This document shows, one piece after another, positions 1 to 6,445 of a DNA stretch of 13,795 nt; the first letter of the stretch is position 1, and every line of letters begins with the position of its first letter. Under the pieces are notes generated by a model. That model did not search any database. It saw only the letters and a program-made list of their open reading frames with translations, and was not told where the DNA came from. The stretch comes from Prevotella sp. UBA6429 (lineage in GTDB: Bacteria > Bacteroidota > Bacteroidia > Bacteroidales > Bacteroidaceae), in the NCBI GenBank assembly GCA_002437285.1, contig DJOV01000134.1, forward strand, positions 1-13,795, given 5' to 3'. The position numbers and the translations under genes are program-made.

Positions 1-525
1 ACCCTTTATCGCAAAATTACCCCATGCAAATCGCGGCGCGACCAGCAAAAAACGCCATTTTCGCGTTCTATTTCATCGGTCGTCCGTGACAAACTTTTCG
101 ACCAAAAATCATGACAAAGAACATAAAATAGCGGTGGTGAAACAGGAGTATCTGGGGGAGTGCCGTTATCAACCGAGAAACTTCCGCCCACAGATCACAC
201 GGATGGACACGGATTCTCATGGATTCTTCCGGAACACGGAAGTGACGACACTATTGGGGTAACATGAATGTAAAACGACGCGCTCCCTTCCACCGAGGAG
301 GATACACTGTCGGGCTGGCGCGCATACGGATGCGGACAACCTCCGCCAACCTCAAGCGATAGCCATTCACCAAGTTAAGCCGCTCACGCATGACCCACCT
401 CCGTACAAGAATGGCAAACCACAAACCATCAAGACCACTCACGCAAGCAAGAGCACTTGCCTCTTGCCAAACAGCCAACTCATGCCCACTCCAATCATCC
501 GATCAACTGGAAAAGGCCATAACAC
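1..525. other. Intergenic region without a convincing gene; degenerate repeat copy
   Basis: I see no open frame here with recognisable protein character. The first 180 bases hold only short frames. From about 195 to 225 there are three loosely tandem copies of an (a)cacggat(t/g)-like motif. From 227 to 443 the modules ttccggaa (227-234), gaatgtaaa (266-274), aagttaagccgctcacgc (372-389) and accactcacgc (433-443) match, in order, one arm of the inverted-repeat element at 12214-12495. A minus-strand frame at 251-478 crosses this repeat and reads MRERLN where the other copy reads RERFN; I treat it as repeat sequence rather than a gene. The region ends at the terminator of the small lipoprotein gene. 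Confidence 0.55.
227..443 (-). repeat. Diverged copy of the RERF-type dispersed repeat (single arm)
   Basis: Read on the minus strand, this stretch has gcgtgagtggtcttgatgg (443-425), then gcgtgagcggcttaacttgg (389-370), then about 95 unrelated bases, then tttacattc (274-266) and ttccggaa (234-227). The arms at 12214-12290 and 12400-12495 carry the same modules in the same order and orientation. The two gcgtgag units here are 55 bp apart, compared with 33 bp in the other copy. Only one arm is recognised, so this is either a half element or an old copy with an insertion. The match was made by eye. Confidence 0.45.
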
Positions 526-560
526 AAAAAAACCGCCCCAGGCTGAGCCCGGGGCGGTGT
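526..560 (-). terminator. Rho-independent terminator of the small lipoprotein gene
   Basis: The 8-bp arms accgcccc (532-539) and ggggcggt (551-558) are perfectly complementary and enclose an 11-base loop that can pair further. On the minus strand the hairpin is followed directly by a run of T (the A run at 526-532 on the plus strand). It lies about 28 bases past the stop codon of the lipoprotein gene at 587. This is the clearest intrinsic terminator in the window. Confidence 0.9.
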
Positions 561-586
561 CTCTCAATTTTCGTTCGTGCTAACGA

Positions 587-766
587 TTACTCAGCAACTG
601 TTGTGTCAGCAGCAGTTGTGTCAGCAGCAGCTGCAGTTGTGTCAGCGCTGTCAACAACGGCTGTAGAATCAGAGTCCTGAGCAGGAGCTGCAGACTCGTT
701 CTTATTGCCACAAGATGCGAAAGAGATAGCGGCCATAGCCACGAACATCAAAACTAATTTCTTCAT
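587..766 (-). CDS. Small secreted lipoprotein, 59 aa, Ala/Asp/Thr-rich
   Basis: This short gene encodes 59 residues. It begins MKKLVLMFVAMAAISFASC, a classic lipoprotein signal: two lysines, a hydrophobic core, then Cys19 as the likely lipidation site (preceding residues F-A-S). The mature part is only about 40 residues, with a short CGNKNES start and a low-complexity acidic tail of repeated ADTTA/DTTAA units. No catalytic domain is present. The function is unknown; a lipid-anchored, disordered surface or periplasmic peptide is the simplest reading. A TATCTTTG -7 element lies about 50 bases upstream (818-825) and a strong terminator follows, so it appears to be a complete single-gene transcription unit, divergent from mtaB. 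The tail is encoded by near-exact 15-bp repeats, so its length may vary between strains. Many Bacteroidales have similar tiny lipoproteins annotated as hypothetical. Confidence 0.8.
   Translation of the reverse strand: MKKLVLMFVAMAAISFASCGNKNESAAPAQDSDSTAVVDSADTTAAAADTTAADTTVAE
601..650 (-). repeat. 15-bp tandem repeat inside the lipoprotein gene
   Basis: The unit ttgtgtcagcagcag occurs exactly at 601-615 and 616-630. After a 6-base spacer (ctgcag) a third, partly matching unit follows at 637-650. The repeat keeps the reading frame (15 = 5 codons) and encodes the D-T-T-A-A motif. It is a plausible site for replication slippage that lengthens or shortens the protein without a frameshift. Confidence 0.85.
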
Positions 767-817
767 TTTCTTTGCTTTTTAAAATCTGTAAAACGATCTA
801 TGTTTATTAAAACGCTG

Positions 818-825
818 CAAAGATA
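818..825 (-). promoter_or_regulatory. -7 promoter element for the small lipoprotein gene
   Basis: The minus strand reads TATCTTTG, an exact match to the Bacteroidota -7 consensus TAnnTTTG, about 50 bases before the start codon at 766. A matching -33 TTTG is not clear; the nearest candidate is GTTG about 22 bases upstream. The leader is AT-rich and has no obvious Shine-Dalgarno sequence. Confidence 0.6.
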
Positions 826-891
826 AGGCTTTTTTCAATACGATGATCAACTTTTAGAGAGTTTTTTTAAGGTCTTTCTGTAACTTTTTTG

Positions 892-925
892 CAACATGTT
901 GTGTATCAAACGATTACAAATCGTT
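892..925. promoter_or_regulatory. Two short palindromes in the divergent intergenic region
   Basis: A perfect 10-bp palindrome, caacatgttg, lies at 892-901. A perfect inverted repeat, aacgatt-aca-aatcgtt, lies at 909-925. Both sit in AT-rich DNA between the divergent lipoprotein and mtaB promoters. They could be binding sites for a dimeric regulator of either gene. No regulator is encoded nearby, and short palindromes are expected by chance in AT-rich DNA. Confidence 0.3.
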
Positions 926-960
926 AACAGAGGTTAAAGTTTTTGTGCGCCTTAACAGAA

Positions 961-983
961 CCTAAAATTGAGGCGATTTTAGG
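961..983. promoter_or_regulatory. Inverted repeat covering the -33 region of the mtaB promoter
   Basis: The arms cctaaaat (961-968) and attttagg (976-983) are perfectly complementary, with a 7-base spacer. The right arm ends 22 bases before the TATCTTTG box at 1006-1013, which is about where the -33 contact should be. That placement suits a repressor operator. The DNA pattern is certain; the regulatory role is inference. Confidence 0.4.
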
Positions 984-1005
984 CAAAATTCTCATAATAA
1001 AAGCG

Positions 1006-1013
1006 TATCTTTG
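1006..1013 (+). promoter_or_regulatory. -7 promoter element for mtaB
   Basis: TATCTTTG matches the Bacteroidota -7 consensus exactly and is followed by 41 bases of leader before the ATG at 1055. No good -33 TTTG is found at the usual spacing. The leader contains a purine-rich stretch (aaagaaaggcaag) near the start codon. Confidence 0.6.
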
Positions 1014-1054
1014 CACACCTATTATAATAAAAGACACAAAGAAAGGCAAGACGC

Positions 1055-2395
1055 ATGATCGACACAAGCGCGTTTCAAGGCAAACGGGCGGCCTACTACA
1101 CATTAGGCTGCAAACTCAACTTCTCGGAGACCTCCACCTTCGGCAAACTGCTGGCAGACATGGGTGTGGTGACAGCAGCCAAGGGCGAACAGGCGGACAT
1201 CTGCCTGATCAACACCTGCTCGGTGACCGAGGTGGCCGACCACAAGTGCCGGCAAGCCATCCACCGCATGGTGCGCGAGAACCCCGACGCCTTTGTGGTG
1301 GTCACGGGCTGCTACGCACAGTTGGAGGGCGAGGCCATCAGTCAGATACCCGGTGTGGACCTAGTGCTGGGAGCCAACGAGAAAGCCAACCTCATACAGT
1401 ATCTCTCCGACGCCTGGACACAGCCTCGCGAGGGGCACCTGCACAGGCATCACGGCGTGAAGACGAAGGACATCAAGACGTTTCAGCCCTCATGCTCGCG
1501 CGGAAACCGCACCCGCTACTTCCTCAAGGTGCAAGACGGCTGCAACTACTTCTGCACCTACTGCACCATACCGTTCGCACGAGGCCTGTCGCGAAACCCA
1601 AGCATCGCCTCGCTCGTCGAGCAGGCGCGGCAAGCCGCTGCTGAGGGCGGCAAGGAGATTGTGCTCACGGGAGTGAACATCGGCGACTTCGGCGAGACCA
1701 CACACGAGCGGTTCATCGACCTGGTGAAGGCGCTCGATGGCGTCGAGGGCATAGAACGCTTCCGCATCAGCAGCCTCGAGCCCGACCTGATGAGCGACGA
1801 ACTGATCGAGTACTGCGCACACAGCCGCGCCTTCATGCCCCACTTCCACGTGCCCCTGCAGAGTGGCAGCGACGAGGTGCTGCGGCTCATGCACCGGCGC
1901 TACGACACGGCTCTCTTCGCCCACAAGATACACCTCATCAAGGAGAAGATGCCAGATGCGTTCATCGGGGTCGACGTGATGGTGGGTTGCCGGGGCGAGC
2001 GCCCCGAGTACTTCGAGACTTGTTATGACTTCCTGCAGGCGCTGCCCGTCACACAGCTTCACGTCTTCCCCTACTCCGAGCGGCCTGGCACGGCGGCCCT
2101 GCGCATACCCTACGTGGTGGACGACCAGGAAAAGAAGCGACGCGCCCACCGCCTGCTGAAACTCTCTGACGAGAAGACACAGGCCTTCTATGCCGACCAT
2201 ATCGGCCAGGAGGCGGACGTGCTCTTCGAAAAGGCGGCAAGGGGCAAGGCCATGCACGGCTTCACGAAGAACTATATCCGCGTGGAACTGCCGGCAGCGG
2301 AGGCACGCGAAGACTATGACAACCAGATCATGCGGGTGCGACTTAGCAACTTCAATGCAGACAAGTCGGCGCTGAAGGCCGAAATCTTAGCCTGA
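1055..2395 (+). CDS. mtaB: tRNA t6A37 methylthiotransferase MtaB
   Basis: This is a radical-SAM methylthiotransferase of 446 aa that adds a methylthio group to N6-threonylcarbamoyladenosine at position 37 of tRNAs reading ANN codons. It acts in the cytoplasm and needs two 4Fe-4S clusters. The N-terminal UPF0004 domain has the three cluster cysteines Cys19 (TLGCK), Cys55 (NTCSVT) and Cys86 (TGCYAQ). The radical-SAM motif CNYFCTYC is at 163-170 with Cys163, Cys167 and Cys170. The VPLQSGSDEVL segment is near 267 and a C-terminal TRAM-like region starts near residue 380. The N-terminal YTLGCKLNFSET signature and the FARGLSRN segment after the SAM motif fit MtaB better than MiaB or RimO. The usual GFPGE motif reads GCRGE (311-315); I recall GTRGE-type variants in Bacteroidota. 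The ATG follows a good -7 element, and the glycosyltransferase gene begins 81 bp downstream. Confidence 0.95.
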   Translation: MIDTSAFQGKRAAYYTLGCKLNFSETSTFGKLLADMGVVTAAKGEQADICLINTCSVTEVADHKCRQAIHRMVRENPDAFVVVTGCYAQLEGEAISQIPGVDLVLGANEKANLIQYLSDAWTQPREGHLHRHHGVKTKDIKTFQPSCSRGNRTRYFLKVQDGCNYFCTYCTIPFARGLSRNPSIASLVEQARQAAAEGGKEIVLTGVNIGDFGETTHERFIDLVKALDGVEGIERFRISSLEPDLMSDELIEYCAHSRAFMPHFHVPLQSGSDEVLRLMHRRYDTALFAHKIHLIKEKMPDAFIGVDVMVGCRGERPEYFETCYDFLQALPVTQLHVFPYSERPGTAALRIPYVVDDQEKKRRAHRLLKLSDEKTQAFYADHIGQEADVLFEKAARGKAMHGFTKNYIRVELPAAEAREDYDNQIMRVRLSNFNADKSALKAEILA

Positions 2396-2476
2396 AGGGG
2401 CAGGACGCAAAACACACCGCCGATGTGAGTTCCATTCATCACCGGTAAACAAAAAAAGCAATACGGGAAAGAAATA

Positions 2477-3502
2477 ATGAAGGTAGCAATCGTCATACTC
2501 AACTGGAACGGCAGCAACATGATGCGCCAATACCTGCCGACTGTCGTCAAATACTCGCGCGACGACGCGGACGTGTGGGTGGCCGACAACGCCTCGACCG
2601 ACGGCTCCATGAACCTGCTGGAACATGACTTTCCACAGGTGAAACGCCTGCAGCTCGACAAGAACTACGGTTTCGCCGAGGGCTACAACCGCGCCTTGCG
2701 GCAGATCGAAGCCGAATACTACGTGTTGCTCAACTCGGATGTGGAGGTGACACATGGTTGGCTCACGCCCCTCATCGAGTTTATGGACACCCACGAGGGC
2801 GTGGCGGCTTGCCAACCCAAGTTGCTGTCGGAAGCCGACAAGGACCGCTTCGAGTATGCGGGTGCGTCGGGCGGATTCATCGACCGTTACGGCTACCCGT
2901 TCTGCCGGGGCCGCATCTTCGACACGGTGGAGGACGACAACGGACAATACGACTACCGGATGGACGTGCTTTGGGCCACCGGCGCCTGCCTGATGATCCG
3001 TGCCAAGGACTACTGGGAGGCAGGAGGACTGGATGGCCGGTTCTTTGCCCACAACGAGGAGATAGACCTCTGCTGGCGGCTGCGGCAACGCGGGCGCCGC
3101 ATCGTCTGCCTACCGGAGAGCACGGTCTACCACGTGGGGGGAGGCACGCTGCCCAAGGGCAACCCGATGAAGACCTTCCTCAACTTCCGCAACAACCTGA
3201 CGATGCTCTACAAGAACCTGCCTGACGAGGAACTGGACCGCGTGATGCGCGTGCGACGCGTGCTCGACTACGTGGCAGCTGTGGAGACCCTGCTCGTCAA
3301 CCGCAACTGGGGTGACTTCAAGGCCATCATCCGGGCTCGCCGAGCTTTCAACCGCTGGAAGCACCAGTTTGACGCCGACCGCGACACGATACGCGCCACG
3401 CGCACGGTGAATCCTGTGCCGGAACGTGTGGGCTTCAGCATCCTCTGGCAGTATCATGTGAAAGGACTGAAGAAGTTCTCGCAGTTGCCTTGCGGCAAGT
3501 AG
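2477..3502 (+). CDS. Family 2 (GT-A) glycosyltransferase
   Basis: This is a 341-aa cytoplasmic or membrane-associated glycosyltransferase of the rhamnosyltransferase-like GT2 group. These enzymes transfer a sugar from a nucleotide-sugar donor to a lipid-linked or cell-wall acceptor. Visible motifs are the first beta strand VAIVILNWNG (3-12), the donor-binding DNASTDGS (Asp37), the metal-binding LNSDVE region (Asp88) and the likely catalytic AHNEEIDLCWR segment (191-201). The C-terminal part (about 235-341) is helical and basic; I see no strong membrane helix. The donor and acceptor cannot be named. It follows mtaB in the same direction after 81 bp with no visible promoter or terminator, so read-through from mtaB is likely. 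No other polysaccharide genes lie beside it. The large hairpin at 3522-3564 follows the stop. Confidence 0.9.
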   Translation: MKVAIVILNWNGSNMMRQYLPTVVKYSRDDADVWVADNASTDGSMNLLEHDFPQVKRLQLDKNYGFAEGYNRALRQIEAEYYVLLNSDVEVTHGWLTPLIEFMDTHEGVAACQPKLLSEADKDRFEYAGASGGFIDRYGYPFCRGRIFDTVEDDNGQYDYRMDVLWATGACLMIRAKDYWEAGGLDGRFFAHNEEIDLCWRLRQRGRRIVCLPESTVYHVGGGTLPKGNPMKTFLNFRNNLTMLYKNLPDEELDRVMRVRRVLDYVAAVETLLVNRNWGDFKAIIRARRAFNRWKHQFDADRDTIRATRTVNPVPERVGFSILWQYHVKGLKKFSQLPCGK

Positions 3503-3521
3503 GATGTCATTGGCACAAGAC

Positions 3522-3564
3522 CGAGAAGGCCGCCCGTCACATCGTGTGACAGGCGGCCTTCTCG
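3522..3564. terminator. Long hairpin between convergent genes, probable bidirectional terminator
   Basis: The arms gagaaggccgcc (3523-3534) and ggcggccttctc (3552-3563) are perfect 12-bp complements, extended by one outer pair (3522/3564). After a single mismatch an inner 5-bp stem continues (gtcac 3536-3540 with gtgac 3546-3550). The hairpin sits exactly between the stop of the plus-strand glycosyltransferase and the stop of the minus-strand thioredoxin gene, so it can end both transcripts. The T tracts on either side are weak, so termination efficiency is uncertain. Confidence 0.8.
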
Positions 3565-3585
3565 TGATTTATTGCCTTCCAGTGA

Positions 3586-4716
3586 TTACTTGCTCAAGGT
3601 CTCGTCGAGATACTTGTAGAAGTCCTCGCTCTCGCCCACGATGACCTTGCCGATCGTGCCGTCAGGGTTGACCACTATCTTCGTGGGGAAACCGCTGATG
3701 CCATAGAGCACCGTCACGTCGGTCTTGCCCTCATTGCGCACCTGAAGCCAGGGCAGCTCATGTTTCTTCACGGCGTCGCGCCACTTCTGCTCGGTGTCGT
3801 TGCAGTCGATGCCGAGAATCTCAAACTTGCCCTTGTACTTGGCATAATACTCCTTCATCTTCGGCATGCCCTTGATGCACCATCCGCACCACGAGCCCCA
3901 GAAGTCGAGCACCACGGTCTTGCCCTTGAGGCTGCTCAGGCTGATGTCCTTGCCGTCGATGCTCTTCAGCGTGAAGTCGGGTGCCATCTTGCCATCGGCC
4001 ACCTTCTTCTTGGCCTCCTCACGGTCGAGCGACTTCTGCGAGCGGGCGGCATAGTTGTCTATCAGCGTCTTCAGGCGGCCCTCGCGCACAGCGGGCGACA
4101 AAGCGGCGATAGCCTCCTTGTACTTGTCCACGCTGACCTGATGCAGAAGATACTGGCTGGCCTCATCATCAGGATGAGCCTTGATGTACTTGAGAGAAGC
4201 CTCAGAGATGCCATTCATGATCTCCTCATAAGCCTTGTCCATCACCTGCTCCAGTGAGTCCTCGTTGGCTCCTTGCTGTATCTTGGCCTGATAGTCGCGG
4301 CTCAGGTTCTTGACCGCCTCGTCAAACGACTTGGTGACCTGACGGGCCTGTTCCACCTGCTGGTAGTATTTGCTGCCGCCCAGCGTATAGTCGGCAAGCG
4401 AACCCGCAATCGTCAATTCCTCGCCCGGCATGGCCATCGTGCTCATGTAACCGCCCATTGGCTGCGCGCCCTCACGCTTCGGATGGCGAATCTGCAACAG
4501 GAGGTTCTTGGGTTGGTCCACCTGGATGTGGAAGTCGAAGGATCCGTCCTTGCCGACCACCTTCACCGTCTGGTCCACGTCATTCGTGAGAATGGTCATG
4601 GCAACAAGCGTGTCGTTGCCGAGCCCCTGCAACTTGCCTGACACATGGAGGTCGCCCGCCATGGCATTCATGCCGAGCGCCAGACAGGTAGCTGCCAAGA
4701 TAAGTTTTTTCTTCAT
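3586..4716 (-). CDS. Exported TlpA-like thioredoxin with N-terminal DUF4369 domain
   Basis: This is a 376-aa periplasmic thiol-disulfide oxidoreductase. Residues 1-20 form a signal peptide (MKKKLILAATCLALGMNAMA) with an Ala-x-Ala cleavage site. Residues about 22-115 fit DUF4369, a beta-rich domain common in Bacteroidota. A charged helical linker covers about 116-240. The AhpC/TSA-thioredoxin fold runs from about 243 (MAPDFTLKSIDGK) to the end. The redox motif is WCGWC with Cys277 and Cys280, and the cis-proline is Pro344 (GFPTK). Two tryptophans flank the active-site Gly-Cys, where CGPC would be the more usual form. The likely role is reducing or isomerising disulfides in envelope proteins. 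I chose the MKKK start because it begins a proper signal peptide; the frame stays open further upstream to 4782. It is the last gene of the minus-strand operon, 49 bp after the HD-domain gene. Confidence 0.9.
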   Translation of the reverse strand: MKKKLILAATCLALGMNAMAGDLHVSGKLQGLGNDTLVAMTILTNDVDQTVKVVGKDGSFDFHIQVDQPKNLLLQIRHPKREGAQPMGGYMSTMAMPGEELTIAGSLADYTLGGSKYYQQVEQARQVTKSFDEAVKNLSRDYQAKIQQGANEDSLEQVMDKAYEEIMNGISEASLKYIKAHPDDEASQYLLHQVSVDKYKEAIAALSPAVREGRLKTLIDNYAARSQKSLDREEAKKKVADGKMAPDFTLKSIDGKDISLSSLKGKTVVLDFWGSWCGWCIKGMPKMKEYYAKYKGKFEILGIDCNDTEQKWRDAVKKHELPWLQVRNEGKTDVTVLYGISGFPTKIVVNPDGTIGKVIVGESEDFYKYLDETLSK

Positions 4717-4765
4717 AACAAACATATATTTAAAGGTTGATATTTTCTCATGGATTGATATGTCA

Positions 4766-5410
4766 TCACGCCTTCTCCACACCCGTCAGCCTGTCGAAGA
4801 TTTCGTCGAACACCTGATGGAGGCGTACCTTGTCGGCTATGACCTCACGCAAGTACTTGATGCGTTTTTCGTTGGGTGAATTGGGAATCCACAGTTTGAT
4901 GTAACCGTTGGAGCCATACTTGTTGTCCATATGCGCATTGAACCGATCCCAATGCCCACTGCGGTCAAGCTCAGGATAGTTCTCAAGTCCATACTCAATG
5001 GTTCGCGAGAACACCACCTCAGGGTCCAGGTCACGGTCGGCTTCGGCCACAATCATGCCGTAGACGCTGCGTGGGGCGTGCGACGCCGACGCGCGGTGAT
5101 CCTCCACCGCCTCCTTCATGATGCGTATCTGCTCGGGCGAGAACCAGCGGCGCAGGCGGGCGTCGGCCGCCAGAATCTTGCCACCCGTGATGTGGTGGAT
5201 GGCTCGCGGGCCCTCCATGCCCAAGTCGTGATAGGCCGCTATGACGTAAGCCATGTTGATGTCGGCTCCCGTGGCAGGCACAAGCGCAAGCGAATTGCTG
5301 ATGACTCGCTGCACATGGACGATGCCATGGCTGCGGCCGAAAGCGTTGTAGCGCGGAAGAATCTCACGCTCCACGAAGTTCATGATTTCAAGATTGACGT
5401 GCTGTTGCAT
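4766..5410 (-). CDS. HD-domain phosphohydrolase family protein
   Basis: This 214-aa soluble protein carries an HD metal-dependent phosphohydrolase domain. Visible metal-ligand candidates are His28 (RSHGIVHV), His61-Asp62 (AAYHDLG), His105 (EDHRAS) and Asp125 (AEADRD). Such domains hydrolyse phosphomonoesters or phosphodiesters, often in nucleotides or signalling molecules. The substrate cannot be read from sequence. There is no signal peptide, so it is probably cytoplasmic. The C-terminal half (about 150-214) has an aromatic, charged segment I do not recognise. The ATG lies 3 bp after the menA stop codon, which suggests translational coupling. An alternative start is Met10. The pairing with menA may be only operon convenience; nothing in the sequence ties the enzyme to menaquinone. 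Confidence 0.85.
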   Translation of the reverse strand: MQQHVNLEIMNFVEREILPRYNAFGRSHGIVHVQRVISNSLALVPATGADINMAYVIAAYHDLGMEGPRAIHHITGGKILAADARLRRWFSPEQIRIMKEAVEDHRASASHAPRSVYGMIVAEADRDLDPEVVFSRTIEYGLENYPELDRSGHWDRFNAHMDNKYGSNGYIKLWIPNSPNEKRIKYLREVIADKVRLHQVFDEIFDRLTGVEKA

Positions 5411-5413
5411 GGC

Positions 5414-6367
5414 TTACAGGATATTACAAAACAATACAATTTGCGCCGCCGTGGTGAGACCGTAAACGAACAGGTTGCGGGCGGTCATGCCCAGCACCCT
5501 GTTGAGCTCCCTACCCTTCCCGATGTCGGCCATCAGTCTCGTGGTCTTCTGGTGTGGCACAACATAAAAGACGGCAAGCACCACATAGCCGAGGACCTTC
5601 CACCAGGGTGTGTTGCCATCGAGCACCAGGAAAGAGAACAAAGCGATTTCGGCCATGACCGGCAAAATCTCATAGAGCTTCTCCGTGGCCTGGGCACCGA
5701 TGCGTACCACCAAGGTCATCTTGCCACTGGCCCTGTCATTGTCGCGGTCACGGTAATTGTTCACCAAGAGCAGCGTATCGATCACCAAGCCGCAGCACAC
5801 GCCAGCGATGAGCACCGAGATATTGAACTCCTGCCAGTAGACGGGCATGAGCACATACCACGTGAAATAGACGGGCACAATGCCAAAAAAGACAATGACC
5901 AAGACATCGCCCAAGCCCTTGGAGGCGAAAAAGGTGGTGTAGAGAAAAGCGCACACGACACAGATGGCACCCACCACGACCATCTCCCTACCGCCATAAG
6001 CGATGAGCGGAAGCCCCGTAAGGCAGGCCGCTATCGACGTGACGGCTATGGCCGTACGCATGGCAGGCAACGTCACCCAGCCCTCCGCACAGGCCCGCTT
6101 GGGACCCAGGCGCGTTTCGCGGTGGTCATTGCCCCGCACGTAATCGAAGTAATCGTTTATCAGATTGGAGTCTATCTGCATGAGCCACGCAAACAACAGG
6201 CACAAGATGGCGGGCAAGACGGGTAGACAAACCCACCCGATGGTCTTGACGGCCAGCGACATGCCGATAATGACTGGCACCGCCGCGGCGGAAAGGGTCT
6301 TGGGGCGCGTGGCGAGCAGCCACGCCCGGAGGCTGTTAACTCGGATGATTTCGTTTGTTGGTTGCAT
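5414..6367 (-). CDS. menA: 1,4-dihydroxy-2-naphthoate polyprenyltransferase MenA
   Basis: This UbiA-superfamily integral membrane enzyme (317 aa from the ATG) prenylates 1,4-dihydroxy-2-naphthoate to demethylmenaquinone, a late step in making menaquinone for anaerobic respiration. The first Asp-rich motif is SNLINDYFDY, and the second is NNYRDRDND with the following GKMTLVVR segment. Together they bind the prenyl diphosphate through magnesium. Hydrophobic stretches consistent with about eight or nine helices cover the protein, and the N-terminal WLLATRPKTLSAA is typical of MenA. The frame can extend three codons to a TTG at 6376; I prefer the ATG at 6367. No Shine-Dalgarno sequence precedes this ATG, although a purine-rich one lies before an out-of-frame ATG just upstream (6389/6383). 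The porin gene ends 78 bp upstream and the HD gene starts 3 bp downstream. Confidence 0.93.
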   Translation of the reverse strand: MQPTNEIIRVNSLRAWLLATRPKTLSAAAVPVIIGMSLAVKTIGWVCLPVLPAILCLLFAWLMQIDSNLINDYFDYVRGNDHRETRLGPKRACAEGWVTLPAMRTAIAVTSIAACLTGLPLIAYGGREMVVVGAICVVCAFLYTTFFASKGLGDVLVIVFFGIVPVYFTWYVLMPVYWQEFNISVLIAGVCCGLVIDTLLLVNNYRDRDNDRASGKMTLVVRIGAQATEKLYEILPVMAEIALFSFLVLDGNTPWWKVLGYVVLAVFYVVPHQKTTRLMADIGKGRELNRVLGMTARNLFVYGLTTAAQIVLFCNIL

Positions 6368-6445
6368 AGCTGTCAATATTCATTATCATGTCTCCTCTCC
6401 CACCCTGGGCCTTTCCCCCAGACCTCCCGTCGGACAGGAAGGCCA

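Noticed and set aside
6..191. 61-codon minus-strand open frame at the left edge
   Set aside because: It has no recognisable domain, signal peptide or promoter, and its composition is not protein-like enough to support a gene.
195..225. Tandem cacggat-like motifs as a regulatory or recombination array
   Set aside because: There are only three loose copies of about nine bases, which is too few and too degenerate to claim a function.
1490..2257. 255-codon minus-strand open frame opposite mtaB
   Set aside because: It is antisense to conserved MtaB sequence and has no family signature.
4719..4726. TATGTTTG on the minus strand as a promoter for the thioredoxin gene
   Set aside because: It ends only 2 bases before the ATG at 4716, so transcription would start at or inside the start codon. 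The gene is also only 49 bp after the HD gene, so it is probably co-transcribed.
4931..6226. 431-codon plus-strand open frame across the HD gene and menA
   Set aside because: It spans two real genes on the other strand and reads His/Gln/Arg-rich sequence with no recognisable domain, so it is a shadow frame.
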